The notes beneath the pieces were generated by a model that saw only the letters and a program-made list of their open reading frames with translations, was not told the origin of the DNA and did no database searches. Below, piece by piece: positions 61,699 through 64,000 of a stretch of DNA of 64,000 bases. The first letter of the stretch is position 1. The number at the start of each line of letters is the position of its first letter. The position numbers and the translations under genes are program-made. This DNA is from QWQI01 sp964608915 (lineage in GTDB: Bacteria; Planctomycetota; Planctomycetia; Isosphaerales; Isosphaeraceae): assembly GCA_964608915.1 (NCBI GenBank), contig CAZSQA010000003.1, positions 62,001-126,000 of the forward strand, written 5' to 3'.

Positions 61699-62004
61699 CG
61701 GAATGGTCCGGTTGGGGCGTGGTCCTGGTGCCCATTGAGGGCATGATCCGGCAATATGAGACGATCATATCAAAACCCCTACGATCACCCCAGCCGTTCA
61801 TGCGATTCGCCCTGAAATCTCCACCGGGCATCTCTCGCATTTCCGCCATCGCAGTCGAAACCGAAAGGACAGGAACGACTTGGGAAAAACGCCATAAGTT
61901 TCTGTATTCGAACAGGTTGAAGTATATGCCATTCAGCTCAGGATGGATTCGAAACGAAGTGCTCCACTTGCGAAACCCTTTTCGTTCATTATAATCGGGT
62001 GTAT
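61699..62004. other. 306-base intergenic region upstream of tRNA-Ala
   Basis: It separates the propeller gene (leftward) from the tRNA. It holds the tRNA promoter at 61968-61995; no other feature was seen. Confidence 0.45.
61968..61995 (+). promoter_or_regulatory. Promoter of tRNA-Ala
   Basis: TTGCGA (61968-61973) and a perfect TATAAT (61990-61995), spacer 16 bases, ten bases before the mature tRNA 5' end. Confidence 0.65.
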
Positions 62005-62077
62005 GGGGCGGTAGCTCAATTGGGAGAGCGCAGCGTTCGCAATGCTGAGGTTGAGGGTTCGATCCCCTTCCGCTCCA
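62005..62077 (+). tRNA. tRNA-Ala(CGC)
   Basis: 73 bases fold as a cloverleaf. The acceptor GGGGCGG (62005-62011) pairs with CCGCTCC (62070-62076) and includes the G3-U70 wobble that identifies alanine tRNA, with discriminator A at 62077. D stem GCTC/GAGC, anticodon stem CAGCG (62031-62035) and TGCTG, loop TTCGCAA with anticodon CGC (62038-62040). T stem GAGGG and CCCTT around TTCGATC. The CCA end is not encoded. It reads the GCG codon. Confidence 0.95.
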
Positions 62078-62410
62078 TTACCTTCGACAGATTGACGGAA
62101 ATTCGACGCAGCGAACGATCTCGAGCCTGCGTCTTCGCTCGCAAAGCCGCCAGTGCCGTTTCGTGTTCGATTCCTTCACCCGGGGTTTCGATTCCGCAAC
62201 TCGCTTTCTTCGTTTTCCTGGCGATCGACCGATGAACGATTGCCGTATTCGACCGGACCGGTTAGAACCGACCTTGCAAGAGCGATCGCCCCTGAAAGGC
62301 GCTTGCAAGTGACGGTTCGGGTCTTCGTTCCGAAGCCGGTCGTGCCAGATGCCCTCAAAACGGATACTTTCCCGTTTCCGAACTTCCGCCCCTCGAATTC
62401 GTGTGATCTC
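62078..62410. other. 333-base intergenic region
   Basis: Between the tRNA and the PEP-CTERM gene. I see no good gene, repeat or promoter. Precursor sequence after the tRNA 3' end and the PEP-CTERM promoter should lie here. Confidence 0.4.
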
Positions 62411-63091
62411 ATGCCCCGACGCACCTTGCTCATCATCGCGTTCGCAACGCTATTGCGTACCACGGCTCCAGCGATCGCGGCCGACATTCTCGACAACACC
62501 TCCCAGAGCACCGGCACCATCGCCTCCGTTCAATCCGGCGGATACATATCCGGCACATACTGGTCAGCCGTCACCGTTTCCAACGATTCGGACACCGACA
62601 TCGATCTCTCCTCGATGACGATCGGCCTATTCTCCCAAAATGCCGGCACTTACGACATTTTTGTCGAGTTATGGAGCGTGGCGGACGACAAGCCTGACTC
62701 CTTCATCCCCGACATGAACAAACAGGAGAGCGTCATTTCGGCCGAAGCCGGGCAGACTCTCTTCACGGACGTCACGATCTGCACATTCACTCTGCCCGCG
62801 AACACATCGCGGGCGATCGTCGTCTGGACCAACGCCGAAGACCTCTCCCTTTCCTGGCAGGGGATGGCCGGGAACGCCGCCCCTGTCGGGCCCTTGGGCG
62901 TCAATTACATGGCTGGCTGGACGAGCTATCCCGACCTCGGGTCATGGGCCCCGGTCGCCGATGGCGTGAATCTCTCGCTTTGGCTTACGGGTACGCCCGT
63001 CCCCGAGCCTTCCGCCTGGGCATCCGGCATCGTCGCAGCCCTGGCGATCTGCGGCCTGCTTCGGTCCGCAAGCCGTCGGAAGACAGCCTGA
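62411..63091 (+). CDS. PEP-CTERM sorting domain-containing protein
   Basis: 226 residues from MPRRTLLIIAFATLLRTTAP, a clear signal peptide cut near AIAADIL; the open frame extends upstream but without likeness to protein. The mature part is a beta-type repeat-free domain: SGTYWSAVTVSNDSDTDIDL, GTYDIFVELWSVADDKPDSF, TFTLPANTSRAIVVWTNAED and LGSWAPVADGVNLSLWLTGT. The end is VPEPSAWASGIVAALAICGL then LRSASRRKTA, a full PEP motif, helix and basic tail. It should be processed by an exosortase and released to the surface. Function is unknown. Confidence 0.85.
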   Translation: MPRRTLLIIAFATLLRTTAPAIAADILDNTSQSTGTIASVQSGGYISGTYWSAVTVSNDSDTDIDLSSMTIGLFSQNAGTYDIFVELWSVADDKPDSFIPDMNKQESVISAEAGQTLFTDVTICTFTLPANTSRAIVVWTNAEDLSLSWQGMAGNAAPVGPLGVNYMAGWTSYPDLGSWAPVADGVNLSLWLTGTPVPEPSAWASGIVAALAICGLLRSASRRKTA

Positions 63092-63221
63092 AGCGGTCCA
63101 AAGCCAGCCCATCGCTCCGCCTTGTCTCGCGTTGACAATTGTCGAACGCGAAATTTAGACTCATCGCAGCCCGCACGCTGGTGCAGGTATCGCCCCATGG
63201 CCTCCCGATTCTGGATCCGAA

Positions 63222-63689
63222 ATGACGGAACATTCTCTGCCGGATGACATTCCGCAACCCGCGCCGGAAGTCGGCCCGGCCCGTTATTTCATCTTCGTGA
63301 TCCTCTGCCTGATCGTACTGGGCGGCATGCTCTGGACGGGCCTGCGCATTCCTCCCCCCCCGCCGCCGCCTGAGATCAAGGCCGACCCTGTGCTGGCCCG
63401 GGGTTACGACGTCTACATGCGTCAGTGCATCGCCTGCCATGGCCTTCAGGGCAAGGGCGACGGCCCCCGCGCAATGGCCGTGGCCGTAAAGCCGCGTAAC
63501 CTCGTCGACGAGCCCTGGAAATATGGCGAAGACGAAGCCGCCGTCACGAAAATCGTGCGCGAAGGCGGCCCCAACGGCGTGATGCCGGCGTTTGGAACAG
63601 CTCTGAACCCTGGTGAGCTGAGGGGCGTCGTCAAATACGTTCAGCAGTTTCGAAAAAGGCCGGATCAGCCGCCTGCAAAGACTGAATGA
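63222..63689 (+). CDS. Membrane-anchored class I cytochrome c
   Basis: 155 residues. A short polar start is followed by the anchor YFIFVILCLIVLGGMLWTGL (22-41), a Pro-rich spacer (IPPPPPPPEIK) and the heme domain. CIACHG gives the CxxCH heme-c site, MRQCIACHGLQGKGDGPRAM the surrounding helix, and Met in GPNGVMPAFGTALNPGELRG the likely sixth ligand. The C-terminal helix VVKYVQQF is typical. The heme faces the periplasm, and the protein carries electrons between membrane complexes; its partner is unknown. It is followed by 98 bases and another signal-peptide gene. Confidence 0.92.
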   Translation: MTEHSLPDDIPQPAPEVGPARYFIFVILCLIVLGGMLWTGLRIPPPPPPPEIKADPVLARGYDVYMRQCIACHGLQGKGDGPRAMAVAVKPRNLVDEPWKYGEDEAAVTKIVREGGPNGVMPAFGTALNPGELRGVVKYVQQFRKRPDQPPAKTE

Positions 63690-63787
63690 TTCCGCGTACG
63701 CCCTGGCTCAAAGCTATCGTCAGCCCCTGATACGACGTATGATCGAATCAAGCTTCTTTCGATCCTCGTTTTCAGAGGTCAAGTTCG

Positions 63788-64000
63788 ATGATTCGCTTCA
63801 TCCTCGCCGGATGTCTGATTTTCAGCGGTTCCGCCATCCTCGCGGCAGGTCTCGACCCACAACCGCCCGAAACGGGAGAAGGCTTGAAAATCGACGAAAT
63901 CCGCGCGGAAATCGAAACGATCGTCGAGCGCTATTCCGCCGAGTTGAAAGCCGCGAAAGGGCAGCCCGATTATCAGGCCGCTGCCGCGAAATACCTGAAG
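63788..64000 (+). CDS. Secreted protein, 5' part only (cut by the right edge)
   Basis: 71 codons are open to the window end from the ATG at 63788. The signal peptide is MIRFILAGCLIFSGSAILAA, followed by a polar, Pro/Glu-rich start and a charged helix (IDEIRAEIETIVERYSAELK, then AAKGQPDYQAAAAKYL). A heptad-like helix just after the signal is common in planctomycete redoxin-type proteins, but no catalytic motif is within the window, so the function is open. Confidence 0.65.
   Translation, partial: MIRFILAGCLIFSGSAILAAGLDPQPPETGEGLKIDEIRAEIETIVERYSAELKAAKGQPDYQAAAAKYLK

Overview
The window looks like chromosomal DNA of a planctomycete, most likely of the Isosphaeraceae type (inference). The signs are three secreted proteins with PEP-CTERM sorting signals, a TIGR03067-type protein, a formylglycine sulfatase, a Uma2-family protein, membrane-anchored leucine-rich and pentapeptide repeat proteins, a Ser/Thr kinase beside an FHA-GAF-SpoIIE phosphatase, and an MCE lipid-transport operon. 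These fit a Gram-negative cell with an outer membrane. Most of the window is GC-rich. No rRNA, CRISPR array, prophage or intact insertion sequence was seen.

Layout. 1-5.7 kb: a membrane protein cut by the left edge (- strand), then small lineage-type genes (PEP-CTERM, TIGR03067, pentapeptide repeat, two hypotheticals). 6.0-7.8 kb: a K+/H+ antiporter. 8.0-12.8 kb: a - strand MCE operon (MlaE permease, MlaF ATPase with a long acidic tail, MlaD substrate-binding protein, an unknown membrane protein). 13.2-20.8 kb: DinB, AI-2E-family transporter, PhoD phosphatase, RsmE, a P-loop protein, a DUF6677-like membrane protein overlapping a tiny membrane protein, and a DUF433-like gene. 20.9-23.1 kb: sulfatase and Uma2. 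23.1-27.4 kb: a - strand cluster with a D-aminoacylase-like amidohydrolase, a secreted small protein, an aminotransferase and an unknown. 28-30.4 kb: a secreted protein with a duplicated domain and a small membrane protein.

About 30.4-32.1 kb is a visibly AT-richer island with an NHL/beta-propeller PEP-CTERM gene. It abuts a shortened SecA paralogue that has the DEAD motor but stops early in the helical scaffold. 34.3-41.6 kb: leucine-rich repeat protein, methyltransferase, FAD dehydrogenase, and the phosphatase/kinase signalling pair. 42-46.6 kb: a porin-like protein with a coiled coil, a secreted hypothetical and a membrane-anchored prenyltransferase-type toroid. 46.9-50.8 kb: Mrp/ApbC, then a tightly overlapping cluster dnaJ/cbpA - small membrane protein - rnpA - yidD. 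50.8-61.7 kb: trans-sulfuration enzyme, M16 peptidase, DUF2059, A-type Fe-S carrier, 2-hydroxyacid dehydrogenase, a divergent GH10-like barrel, RidA, SDR and a beta-propeller glycosidase-like protein. 62.0-64 kb: tRNA-Ala(CGC), a third PEP-CTERM protein, a cytochrome c and a gene cut by the right edge.

No clearly new multi-gene system is visible. The most unusual items are the short SecA, the AT-rich island beside it, the GH10-like barrel that seems to have lost its acid/base residue, the MlaF with a roughly 218-residue disordered tail, and the kinase/FHA-phosphatase pair. Function calls rest on motifs read by eye; no database search was run.
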